Assembly: GCA_003488445.1 (NCBI GenBank)
Contig: DNLO01000109.1
Span: 1-6,733, forward strand
DNA: 6,733 nucleotides
From: Lachnospiraceae bacterium
GTDB taxonomy: Bacteria; Bacillota; Clostridia; Lachnospirales; Lachnospiraceae
Reading direction: 5' to 3'
Part shown: positions 1-6,676 of the stretch, one piece after another
How positions within the stretch are numbered: the stretch's first letter is position 1
How the letters are laid out: every line of letters starts with the position of its first letter
The notes under the pieces: model-generated
What the model was told of the DNA's origin: nothing
What the model saw: the letters and a program-made list of their open reading frames with translations, nothing else
The model's database searches: none
Made by a program: the position numbers and the translations under genes

Positions 1-605
1 CTGAATCTCTGCCAGGCATTTGCTCCGTCTATGGCAGCCGCCTCGTAGTAAATATCAGGTATGGCGAGGATGCCTGCTATGAGCAGGGTCATGATGTATC
101 CCACGCCCCTCCAGATATCGACGGCCATGACCGATCCGAAGGCGAGCTTGGGATCCACCAGCCACTTGTTTGCGAGGAAATCCAGACCGACCGCCCTGAA
201 GAACTCATTCAGGAATCCGGTCTTGGGATTCAGTATCGATGTGAATACGAGACCCGTCACCAGGATCGGCAGTATGGAAGGCAGATAAAGAATGCCTCTG
301 TGGAAGTTCTTCCACTTGATGTTGCGTGAGAGCGCCACTGCAAAAAGCAGTCCCAGCCCTGTCTTCGCTATTGTCGTGATGATGGTGAACCAGACTGTAT
401 TGGTGATGTATCTGAGATAGTCATTATTCTCCGAAAAGACCTCGAGGAAATTCCTGAATCCAACGAAATGGAGATCCGGTGAATAGGCCGACCAGTCCGT
501 GAAGCTGTAGCCTATACCTATGATGCCCGGGACCACGGAAAGAACCGTGTATATCAGCACCGACCCTAATACGAAATACCATGGATATACCTTTGATTTC
601 TGCAT
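1..605 (-). CDS. Sugar ABC transporter permease, MalF/UgpA-like (partial, 3' end outside window)
   Basis: Inner-membrane permease subunit of a carbohydrate-uptake (CUT1-type) ABC importer. I translated it by hand: 201 codons are open from an ATG at 605-603 to the window edge, with no stop. The start MQKSKVYPWYFVLGSV is followed by hydrophobic segments near residues 10-33, 71-93, 104-125 and 155-181. The diagnostic cytoplasmic EAA loop begins at residue 188 (EAAAIDGANAWQRF); in this family it docks onto the ATPase subunit. MalF/UgpA-type permeases are usually about 290-310 residues, so roughly a third is missing, including the end of the EAA loop and the last membrane segments. The short N-terminus fits UgpA/LplB-like members rather than E. 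coli MalF. A strong ribosome binding site precedes the ATG. The gene lies 116 nt after the response regulator and has its own operator-rich leader, so it probably opens a transport operon. A second permease and a substrate-binding protein would be expected beyond the window. Substrate unknown. Confidence 0.93.
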   Translation of the reverse strand, partial: MQKSKVYPWYFVLGSVLIYTVLSVVPGIIGIGYSFTDWSAYSPDLHFVGFRNFLEVFSENNDYLRYITNTVWFTIITTIAKTGLGLLFAVALSRNIKWKNFHRGILYLPSILPILVTGLVFTSILNPKTGFLNEFFRAVGLDFLANKWLVDPKLAFGSVMAVDIWRGVGYIMTLLIAGILAIPDIYYEAAAIDGANAWQRF

Positions 606-613
606 GGCTTATA

Positions 614-623
614 CCCTCTCCTT
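614..623 (-). promoter_or_regulatory. Ribosome binding site of the ABC permease
   Basis: Read on the minus strand this is AAGGAGAGGG, a near-ideal Shine-Dalgarno sequence ending 8 nt before the ATG at 605. It supports that start and suggests efficient translation independent of the preceding gene. Confidence 0.85.
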
Positions 624-638
624 AAACTTCCCCCACAA

Positions 639-661
639 GTGATATGTATCACTATGGTGAT
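639..661. promoter_or_regulatory. Alternating GTGAT/ATCAC pentamer array (candidate operator)
   Basis: On the plus strand the sequence is GTGAT, 4 nt, ATCAC, 4 nt, GTGAT: three copies of one pentamer in alternating orientation with identical 4-nt spacers. The first two copies sit in a longer perfect inverted repeat, AGTGATA-TG-TATCACT (638-653). It lies 33 to 56 nt upstream of the permease start codon, between the ribosome binding site and the LacI-type palindrome. The 2-nt centre is too tight for a good RNA hairpin, so a protein-binding DNA site is more likely. Which protein binds is unknown; the response regulator encoded immediately upstream is one candidate. Confidence 0.45.
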
Positions 662-670
662 CAGTTTAAT

Positions 671-682
671 CGAAACGTTTCG
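671..682. promoter_or_regulatory. LacI-family operator-like palindrome
   Basis: CGAAACGTTTCG is a perfect 12-nt palindrome with the central CG and the GAAACGTTTC core typical of LacI/GalR-family operators. It matches the centre of the CcpA cre consensus but not the outer TG and CA positions, so a sugar-specific LacI-type regulator is more likely than CcpA. Its centre is about 31 bp from the centre of the inverted repeat at 638-653, close to three helical turns. It lies upstream of the permease start and just after the end of the response regulator gene, so the permease operon is the natural target. No lacI-like gene is in the window. I could not identify a convincing -35/-10 pair here. Confidence 0.6.
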
Positions 683-721
683 CATATTCCATGCAGACAT
701 TTGTCTTAGATTTGCACTTTT

Positions 722-1477
722 TTAACCTCTGCTGTTCTTCCGGTATTCGGTGGGGTTCTCCCCCGCCTCCTTGCGGAATGTCCTGCTGAAGTAGAACTGA
801 TCAGGATAGCCCGAAAGCTCCCCCACTCTGGCTATAGGCTCATCTGTGGTGGCCAGCAGTCTCTTCGCTTCCTTCATCCTGATCCCCGTCAGATAGCGCA
901 TGGGAGACTCTCCCTGGCTCTTCGTGAAGATCTTGGAAAGATATGCCGAAGAGAATCCGAAGTCCGCAGCCAGTGCTCCGATGTCTATCTCCTCCCTGAA
1001 GTGGTCGGCCAGATATCTCCTGGTCTGCTTCACTATCTCCTCCGTGCTCCGGCCCGCTGCTCCCTCATCGCCCGGGAGCTCATAGTCCTGCTGCAGTCTG
1101 AGCGCCAGCTTCTCCAGTATCGCAGTGAGCTTGTCCTCCGACACGGGCTTCAGAAGATAATCAAACACTCCGTGCCTGATGGCCTCCTGTGCATAGGAGA
1201 AGTCGGCGTATCCCGTGAGTATCACTGTCAGTATCTCCGGGTACTTCTCATGTATCTGCCCCGCGAGCTCAAGCCCGTCCATCTCCGGCATCCTGATATC
1301 GGTGAAGACGACCTGTATATTCCCTCCTTCGAGAGCCTTCAGAGCCTCTCTGCCGTCGCCGCATTCGGCAGCTATCCTGTAGCTGTCATCCGTCTCAGTG
1401 ATCCTTCTCTTCAGCGACTGCCTGATCATGTATTCATCATCGGCGATCAGCACGTTATAGTGGTCTATCTTGATCAT
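722..1477 (-). CDS. AraC-type response regulator (YesN-like)
   Basis: Cytoplasmic two-component response regulator of 251 residues. The receiver domain spans about residues 8-125. It has the acidic pocket D13-D14, phosphoacceptor D60 in VVFTDIRMPEMDG, conserved T88 in LTGYADF and K110 in YLLKP, so phosphorylation should be intact. A short linker (about 126-145) leads to an AraC-type DNA-binding domain with two helix-turn-helix units near residues 165-184 and 215-235 (FYFSRTFRKEAGENPTEYR). Many YesN-like proteins are longer, with an extra middle region; this is a compact form. The ATG at 1477 is supported by GGGAGAGGG at 1480-1488 inside the kinase gene, and the two genes overlap by 23 nt, so they are almost certainly partners. 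In the family, such regulators usually control neighbouring sugar transport and hydrolase genes; here the permease operon downstream is the likely target (inference). Confidence 0.94.
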   Translation of the reverse strand: MIKIDHYNVLIADDEYMIRQSLKRRITETDDSYRIAAECGDGREALKALEGGNIQVVFTDIRMPEMDGLELAGQIHEKYPEILTVILTGYADFSYAQEAIRHGVFDYLLKPVSEDKLTAILEKLALRLQQDYELPGDEGAAGRSTEEIVKQTRRYLADHFREEIDIGALAADFGFSSAYLSKIFTKSQGESPMRYLTGIRMKEAKRLLATTDEPIARVGELSGYPDQFYFSRTFRKEAGENPTEYRKNSRG

Positions 1478-3251
1478 TTCCCTCTCCCGTACTCTTCACA
1501 TGACCTCCCACTGTGACGAAGGCTCCGCCCTCCTCCCTGTTGCCGAAGTCAAAGACAAAAGGAATGCCGTCCAGCAGGTAGAGCCTTATGAATATATTCA
1601 GTATCCCCATCCCCTCTATCTTGAGGCTCGGAAGCAGCCCGCTCTCGAGGATACTGTCCATGCTCTTCCTGAGCTCCCTGTCCACCTCGGGGTCGAAGCC
1701 GGGACCGTTGTCCATGACGGTGACATGCCAGTCTTCACCCTTCATACCGCCCTCCACCCGTATCTCCCAGGGCTCACGGTGGACCATCACGGCCTTCACC
1801 GCATTCTCCACCAGAAGCTGTATGCAAAGCTTCGGCACCATGCAGTCCAGTATATCGTCGGAGATCTCATAGGTGTAGGTGAGACCGTTTCCGAAGCGGC
1901 GCTTCATGCATCCCAGGTATCTGTCTACCTGCTCCATCTCCTCCTCCACCCTGATACGCATCTCCCTGTTGGAGGAGATATATCTGAGTATGGAGGTGAT
2001 GTCTTCGCACATCTCCGACACCTGGTCCGTCATCCCGCTCTCTGCCATCTCCCCTATCATGGTGAGGGAATTGTACAGGAAATGCGGGTTCATCTGAGAC
2101 TGCAGTGCCAGCATCTGTGCCTGCATCTCCTGCTCCTTCAGTGTCAGCATGGTCTGCGTGGAGCTCTCCTGGGAGCGTATGCTTTCGTTTATCGAATCTC
2201 TCAGCTTGTCTATCTCCAGCACACCCGAATCCTGCAGCTTAAGTCTTGCATACTGCTCTCTGTCCGTATCCGACAGGAAGGCATATATGCGCCTTATGGG
2301 ATCGCTCATCTGTCTGGAGAGTGCAGCCGAGAGTATCACACTGAATATGAGGATCAGGATCACCGCGCATACCGCCGGGATGAAGGCCCTGTACACGGGC
2401 CCCATGAACACTGCATCATCCACCGCCATGGCTACGGTCAGCTTGTCAGACTCGTCCTCGGCAAAGCACAGATACTGCTTTCTGCCGGTGTAGGTGTTGA
2501 GTATTTCTCCGTAGCTCCTCTCCCTGTAGTTATAGTAAGGAAATACCGCCTCCTCGGGATAGATCTGCCTCCCCTCTCCGTCATAGACCGCTATCACGGG
2601 TTTCAGCGTGGACACCTGATTGCCCAGCGGCCCGAAGATCTCGTTGTAGTATGCCTTGACTTCCATGAATCCCATCGGGTAGTGATAATCTCCGTAGAAG
2701 AGACGGCAGAGCGAGAAGTAAAGAGTCTCCTCATCCACTCCCGCGTGCTTCGATGCCCTGACATCCATGGCAGGTGCATATATGTACTTCTTGCCGGCAT
2801 ATTCTTCTGTCTTTTCGTACCAGGGCAGATCTCTCACACTTTCAGTGAGTACGCCGTTGTAATTGCCCACGCCGTATCCGCCGGACTCAGTGTCATAGAT
2901 ATTGAACTGCCTGTTGGAGAAGTTGAACCCCTTGAGAGAAATCATTATCCCTCCCAGCTCCTGTCTTGCGCGGAGCTTTTCGAAGGAATCGCCGGCCTCC
3001 ATATATCGCGTGAAGCTCTCCTTGAGCTCCGAAGAAGCAATGGAATACATCAGTATCGTATCCATCTCCTTCAGCTTCTGCTCCAGGTTCGCCGCGATCG
3101 CCGTGCAGTTGGCCCTCATGTCGCGTGTGGCATGGTTCTTCAGTGTCCTGTACTGCATGATGGAAAATATCAGGGATATCAGCACCAGAGTCAGCACGGA
3201 GAGCAGGAGCAGAGCTCTCAGCAGTATGATGTGTATGCTCTTCTTTCTCAT
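1455..3251 (-). CDS. Sensor histidine kinase (YesM-like, HisKA_7TM-free type with extracellular sensor)
   Basis: Membrane-bound sensor kinase of 598 residues. A short basic N-terminus (MRKKS) leads into TM1 at about residues 8-32. An extracytoplasmic sensor region of about 255 residues follows (33-286), then TM2 near 288-311, a HAMP-like linker (SDPIRRIYAFL, from 316) and a coiled segment around 360-385. The His_kinase region has phosphoacceptor H390 in QMNPHFLYN. The ATPase domain shows N483 in LVENAV (N box), DNGPGF at 514-519 (G1) and GMGILN at 547-552 (G2). This is the LytS/YesM-type arrangement and all catalytic motifs are present. The sensor region is extracytoplasmic by position; I suspect a Cache-like fold but cannot prove it, and the ligand is unknown. 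The start codon overlaps the GH31 stop in an ATGA junction with no close Shine-Dalgarno, suggesting translational coupling. The 3' end overlaps the response regulator start. Confidence 0.94.
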   Translation of the reverse strand: MRKKSIHIILLRALLLLSVLTLVLISLIFSIMQYRTLKNHATRDMRANCTAIAANLEQKLKEMDTILMYSIASSELKESFTRYMEAGDSFEKLRARQELGGIMISLKGFNFSNRQFNIYDTESGGYGVGNYNGVLTESVRDLPWYEKTEEYAGKKYIYAPAMDVRASKHAGVDEETLYFSLCRLFYGDYHYPMGFMEVKAYYNEIFGPLGNQVSTLKPVIAVYDGEGRQIYPEEAVFPYYNYRERSYGEILNTYTGRKQYLCFAEDESDKLTVAMAVDDAVFMGPVYRAFIPAVCAVILILIFSVILSAALSRQMSDPIRRIYAFLSDTDREQYARLKLQDSGVLEIDKLRDSINESIRSQESSTQTMLTLKEQEMQAQMLALQSQMNPHFLYNSLTMIGEMAESGMTDQVSEMCEDITSILRYISSNREMRIRVEEEMEQVDRYLGCMKRRFGNGLTYTYEISDDILDCMVPKLCIQLLVENAVKAVMVHREPWEIRVEGGMKGEDWHVTVMDNGPGFDPEVDRELRKSMDSILESGLLPSLKIEGMGILNIFIRLYLLDGIPFVFDFGNREEGGAFVTVGGHVKSTGEGNDQDRPL

Positions 3252-5698
3252 AGAACGATCGTTGTCTCTTCACCTCTGTATACGATATCCGTCCTGTACT
3301 CACCGTCCACGAATATACGTATACTGCGCTCTTTCTTCATTCCGGCATAGCTGCCCTGCCTCTTCCCCATGATAAGGGCGGCATCCTTTTCCGACCAGCT
3401 TATCTTTACGGTCTCGTATGCGCCGTCCTCGTATGTATAGTCGTCTCCGGCATCATCATAGTATGTGAAGCTCCCGTCGCATCCCGTATATATGTGCAGC
3501 TCCAGCGGCTCTTCATTGTCCTCCATTGCATAGGTAAGCCCCTGCCTCATGGGGATGATGCTCCCGCCCCTGGCAAAAAGCGGTATGGTGTCTATCCCGG
3601 CTCCGACTCTGACCGTACTGCCTCCGGAGTACTTTTTGTTGTCCCGTATATCGTACCATTCCGACCCCTCGGGGAGGTAGCACTCCCATGTCTTGTCCTC
3701 GTCAAGCTCCCTGCTTTCTGCCTCATAGTACATGGGCCTTGTCACGGGGCACACCAGCAGGCTCCTGCCGAACATGAACTCACCTGATATGAGCCTCGCT
3801 CTGTCATCCTCCGGGAAATCAAATATCAGGCTTCGCATGATGGTATCGGACTTTTGCCTCACTGCTCCTGCCAGAGAGTATATATAGGGCATGAGTGCAT
3901 ATCTCAGCCTGATCGCATACGCTATGGCATCATAGAAGGGCTCTCCCTCGCTGCCGAAATTCCATATCTCCCTGGGTGTATCCGTGCCGTGGGAGCGGAA
4001 CATTGGCAGGAAGGCTCCCATCTGAAGCCAGCGCACATAGAGCTCGCAGTAGCCCTTGTCCTTCACTCCCTCATCATATCTTCCCACCCAGAACCACTTC
4101 GGGGTAGGATCGTCCCCGCATCCGCAGCCGCGGTTTCTCCACTCTTTGCCCACCGTGAAGAATCCGCCGATATCCAAAGTCCAGTAGGGATATCCCGAAA
4201 GCGCCATGTTGAGGCCCTCCGTGATCTGACGTCTCAGCGTCTCCCATGAGGCGCAGGTGTCTCCCGACCAAAGCATGGCGGCATATCTCTGTCCCGAGGC
4301 ATAGCCCGATCTGGTCAGGTTCAGCACTCTCTTTTTTTCCGTGGTCCTGCGCTGGTTCTCGTATATCCCCTTCGCATGAGCCAGGGCATATGCGTTCGCC
4401 TTCTCTCTCGGGAGATACTTCTTGTGCTCATCTCCCACGATCCGGTATCTCTCCCAGGGCTCACGGCGTATCTCTCCTCCCCAGTCAGGTCCGGAGAAGG
4501 GCTCCGTGGAGTCGCACCAGAAGGAGTCGAAGCCCTCATCGAAGAGTCCGTCCTTCACCTGCTTCCAGTACACCTCTCTTGCTTTCTCATCGAATGCATC
4601 GTAGGTCGCAAGATCGTTCAAAAGCTGCCCGTTTGCCATGAACTCCTCATAATTCTCTGTTCCCGAGTTCATGTTGGGCCAGACCGACACCATGGTATGT
4701 ACGTTCATTTCATGGAGTTTCTCCGAGCATTCCTTCATGTTGCCGTAGCGCTCTTTGTCCAGGATCTTGTTGCCCCATTTATCCTTCTCCCAGGTGTTCC
4801 AGTCCTGTACTATGCAGTCAATGGGTACGTTCAGTTCTCTGTATCTTGCAGCTACTTCCACAAGCTCCGATGCGGTGTAGTACTGTTCCTTGGACTGCAC
4901 ATATCCGTAGGCCCACTTGGGAAGCATCGCGGCATCTCCCGTCAGATATCTGAAGCCTGCCACTATCTCATCCATGCTCTCTCCGGCCACGAAGTAGTAG
5001 TCCAGATACGGTATCGCATCGAAGAAGATATATGATCCGTTCTCCGTGTCGGAGAATGTCAGAAGAGAAGTGCAGTCGAAGAACATGCCGTACCCTTTAT
5101 CGGACACGAACATCGGCATGGGTATGCGCATATTATGCTGGTACATATACTGGACATGGCCTCTGTAGTCGTATATCCCCTCCTCGGCCTGACCCAGTCC
5201 GTGGATATGCTCATCTTCGACGAAATCAAAATGCAGTCGCCCCTGCCAGGCCTTGTGATCCTCCACTTCCTTCAGATTGCGTATGAAGTTCCTCTCGCCG
5301 TCCACGGTCTTCACCCTGTCGATCACGGGAGCCTCTCCGCCTGTCGTATATTTCATCACGGGGATCTGTACGAATTCCTTCTTCCCCTCTTTCAAAAGGA
5401 TCCCGCTGCCGCCGTACTTCTCCCAGGTGATGTCCAGCTCCTCCGACACTAAAGCCTGCGCAGCACCGCCGCTTATCCTCGCTCCGTCCCCGTCTTCTGC
5501 AACCCTGATACTGACTGCATCGTCCGTTTTCTTCGCACGCTCGTCAAGCAGCATATCCTCCTTCAAAGCGAAGGCTTCCTTTCCGTATCTGCAGTGTATG
5601 ATATTCTGCCTTATATAGGAGAGCTCCAGTCTCTCCCCATCCTTTTCTATAAGTACTATGTTATCGTTTTGCGTGATTTTCACTTTCTTATCCTCCAT
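3248..5698 (-). CDS. Glycoside hydrolase family 31 (alpha-xylosidase/alpha-glucosidase-like)
   Basis: Retaining alpha-glycosidase of 816 residues with no signal peptide or membrane segment, so cytoplasmic and probably acting on imported oligosaccharides. Order: N-terminal beta-sandwich (about 1-250), catalytic (beta/alpha)8 barrel (about 255-620), C-terminal beta domains, the last resembling DUF5110 (about 725-800, with FTYYDDAGDDYTYEDG). GH31 landmarks: D299 in VQDWNTW, nucleophile D396 in FWCDSTEP, acid/base D480 in MLWSGDTCASWE, D509 in LDIGGF, and R568/H570 in FRSHGTDTPRE. The WCDSTEP nucleophile motif differs from the KTDFGE type of YicI-like alpha-xylosidases, so substrate should not be copied from YicI; glucoside, xyloside or galactoside are all possible. 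A glycine/cysteine-rich loop (RGCGCGDD, 523-530) precedes the distal barrel strands. It starts 13 nt after the araC-type gene with no good Shine-Dalgarno near the ATG; no in-frame alternative start is visible close upstream. Its TGA overlaps the kinase ATG. Confidence 0.95.
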   Translation of the reverse strand: MEDKKVKITQNDNIVLIEKDGERLELSYIRQNIIHCRYGKEAFALKEDMLLDERAKKTDDAVSIRVAEDGDGARISGGAAQALVSEELDITWEKYGGSGILLKEGKKEFVQIPVMKYTTGGEAPVIDRVKTVDGERNFIRNLKEVEDHKAWQGRLHFDFVEDEHIHGLGQAEEGIYDYRGHVQYMYQHNMRIPMPMFVSDKGYGMFFDCTSLLTFSDTENGSYIFFDAIPYLDYYFVAGESMDEIVAGFRYLTGDAAMLPKWAYGYVQSKEQYYTASELVEVAARYRELNVPIDCIVQDWNTWEKDKWGNKILDKERYGNMKECSEKLHEMNVHTMVSVWPNMNSGTENYEEFMANGQLLNDLATYDAFDEKAREVYWKQVKDGLFDEGFDSFWCDSTEPFSGPDWGGEIRREPWERYRIVGDEHKKYLPREKANAYALAHAKGIYENQRRTTEKKRVLNLTRSGYASGQRYAAMLWSGDTCASWETLRRQITEGLNMALSGYPYWTLDIGGFFTVGKEWRNRGCGCGDDPTPKWFWVGRYDEGVKDKGYCELYVRWLQMGAFLPMFRSHGTDTPREIWNFGSEGEPFYDAIAYAIRLRYALMPYIYSLAGAVRQKSDTIMRSLIFDFPEDDRARLISGEFMFGRSLLVCPVTRPMYYEAESRELDEDKTWECYLPEGSEWYDIRDNKKYSGGSTVRVGAGIDTIPLFARGGSIIPMRQGLTYAMEDNEEPLELHIYTGCDGSFTYYDDAGDDYTYEDGAYETVKISWSEKDAALIMGKRQGSYAGMKKERSIRIFVDGEYRTDIVYRGEETTIVL

Positions 5699-5711
5699 TG
5701 ATCTGCCGGTC

Positions 5712-6590
5712 TCAGGCCTTCTCCTTTTTCTTCGATCGTCTACCCGGCAGCGGTCCTATGTGTTTCTTGTAAAGACGGTAAAAGTTGGACATATTTCTGA
5801 AGCCGCACTCCATGGCTATATCCGACACCGATCTGTCTGTCGTGAGGAAAAGCTCCTGTACCCGCTTCAGTCTGAGCATGGTCACATACTCGCTGAAGCC
5901 TTTGCTTGTGACATTCTTGAAATAGCTGCTGAAATAGTTGGGACTCATGTAGGCGAGTGCCGCCACCTCCTCCAGTGTCACGGCATCCGTATAGTGCGAG
6001 TTGATATAGTATATGGCCTGTTCCAGCCGTTTCATCGAGCGTTTCTTTTCGTTCAGGCTGATATCCATTATAGGGTTCTCATTCTCATAGTGTCTTAAGA
6101 GCAGCGTGAGTATCCTGAGTATATCGGCCCTTATCATGCCCTTATACCCCTTCTCCCTGTGTCTCGACTCCTTCGCTATATCCTCCATGATCGCATGGAT
6201 ATAGTCGGTCCTCTCGTCCCGGGAGGATATCAGGTTCCTGAAATGACTGCCCAGATAGAAGAAGGGCTTCATGTAGTCGTCATCGGAAGCGCCCACGGGA
6301 TCGGATACCACCTCAGGTGCAAAGGTGAGCACCGTGACCTCCACGCTCCTCTCCGTGACTGTCCATCCGTGAGGCTCCACCTGGTTGAATATGATGATAT
6401 CTCCGGGCTCCACATCATACTGAGTCCCGTTTATGAAGTAGGTCGCGAATCCCTTTTCCACATATGTGATCTCGCAGAAATCGTGATAATGGAATCTCTC
6501 CGGATCGTTATCCTGCTCCAGGAGCGTGAGCTTCCTTATCAGCACCGGGAAGCCCTGGGGCAGCTTTGTCGAATCCTTGCAGATGACCAT
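5712..6590 (-). CDS. AraC-family transcriptional regulator with N-terminal cupin domain
   Basis: One-component DNA-binding regulator of 292 residues. The N-terminal AraC-binding/cupin domain (about 15-95) shows FHYHDFCEITYVEKG and EPGDIIIFNQVEPHGW, the usual effector-pocket pattern with histidines H34, H36 and H74. A helical linker (about 110-185) follows. The C-terminal AraC domain has helix-turn-helix units near residues 205-224 (TLEEVAALAYMSPNYFSSYF) and 254-273 (SVSDIAMECGFRNMSNFYRL), followed by KKHIGPLPGRR and an unusually lysine-rich tail (SKKKEKA). Length is typical of the family. The ATG at 6590 is fixed by GGAGGTG at 6598-6604, 7 nt upstream. It is the first gene of a tightly packed set with the glycosidase, kinase and response regulator, and probably senses a sugar or its breakdown product and controls this locus (inference). 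Confidence 0.95.
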   Translation of the reverse strand: MVICKDSTKLPQGFPVLIRKLTLLEQDNDPERFHYHDFCEITYVEKGFATYFINGTQYDVEPGDIIIFNQVEPHGWTVTERSVEVTVLTFAPEVVSDPVGASDDDYMKPFFYLGSHFRNLISSRDERTDYIHAIMEDIAKESRHREKGYKGMIRADILRILTLLLRHYENENPIMDISLNEKKRSMKRLEQAIYYINSHYTDAVTLEEVAALAYMSPNYFSSYFKNVTSKGFSEYVTMLRLKRVQELFLTTDRSVSDIAMECGFRNMSNFYRLYKKHIGPLPGRRSKKKEKA

Positions 6591-6596
6591 GAAAAA

Positions 6597-6648
6597 GCAC
6601 CTCCGATCAGTACACTACTTCTAATATATCATACATGAACGGAGGTGC
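6597..6648 (-). promoter_or_regulatory. Long inverted repeat over the AraC ribosome binding site, followed by T5 (attenuator-like)
   Basis: Perfect 9-nt arms: GCACCTCCG at 6597-6605 and CGGAGGTGC at 6640-6648. In a minus-strand transcript the stem can extend inward: 6638-6636 with 6607-6609 after one mismatch, then, past a bulged base at 6635, 6634-6630 with 6610-6614 (the last two pairs G-U), leaving a 15-nt loop (6615-6629). The 3' arm holds GGAGGTG and is followed at once by five U (6592-6596), one C and the AUG. The structure could terminate read-through from the upstream gene, block its translation, or both. Alternatively the arms, 43 bp apart centre to centre, are a DNA operator pair. 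Function is inferred; the pairing is read directly. Confidence 0.55.
6598..6604 (-). promoter_or_regulatory. Ribosome binding site of the AraC-family gene
   Basis: On the minus strand GGAGGTG, 7 nt before the ATG at 6590. It confirms the chosen start. The whole site lies inside the 3' arm of the inverted repeat at 6597-6648, so any transcript starting upstream of 6648 could hide it in a stem. Confidence 0.88.
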
Positions 6649-6656
6649 ATATTAAC
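6628..6656 (-). promoter_or_regulatory. Possible sigma-A-type promoter for the AraC operon
   Basis: On the minus strand: GTTAAT (6656-6651), 17-nt spacer, TATGAT (6633-6628). The -10 matches the consensus at 5 of 6 positions; the -35 is weak. A start near 6621 would give a leader of about 30 nt that keeps the ribosome binding site but omits the 5' arm of the inverted repeat. The weak -35 would suit an activator-dependent promoter. A TATATT just downstream is an alternative -10 but lacks a good partner. Confidence 0.4.
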
Positions 6657-6676
6657 GACTTATGGACCGGGTCTTT

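Noticed and set aside
695..706. Short inverted repeat AGACA-TT-TGTCT after the response regulator stop, considered as a terminator
   Set aside because: The arms are only 5 nt with a 2-nt centre, are AT-rich and have no following T tract. No intrinsic terminator is visible in 606-721.
606..721. A defined -35/-10 promoter for the permease
   Set aside because: Several weak hexamers (for example AAGACA or TTTCGA on the minus strand) lack a well-spaced -10 partner. A promoter is expected from the operator-like sites but cannot be placed by eye.
3254..3263. Perfect palindrome AACGATCGTT just before the kinase start, considered as an operator
   Set aside because: It lies wholly inside the last GH31 codons (TTIVL) and a 10-nt palindrome is expected by chance in a window of this size. 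Nothing else suggests a promoter there.
1470..3350. Very long open frame on the plus strand (about 626 codons) antisense to the kinase gene
   Set aside because: It is the complement of a well-supported kinase with intact motifs. Its translation is rich in His, Leu, Val and Gln with no recognisable domain, as expected from codon bias of the sense gene.
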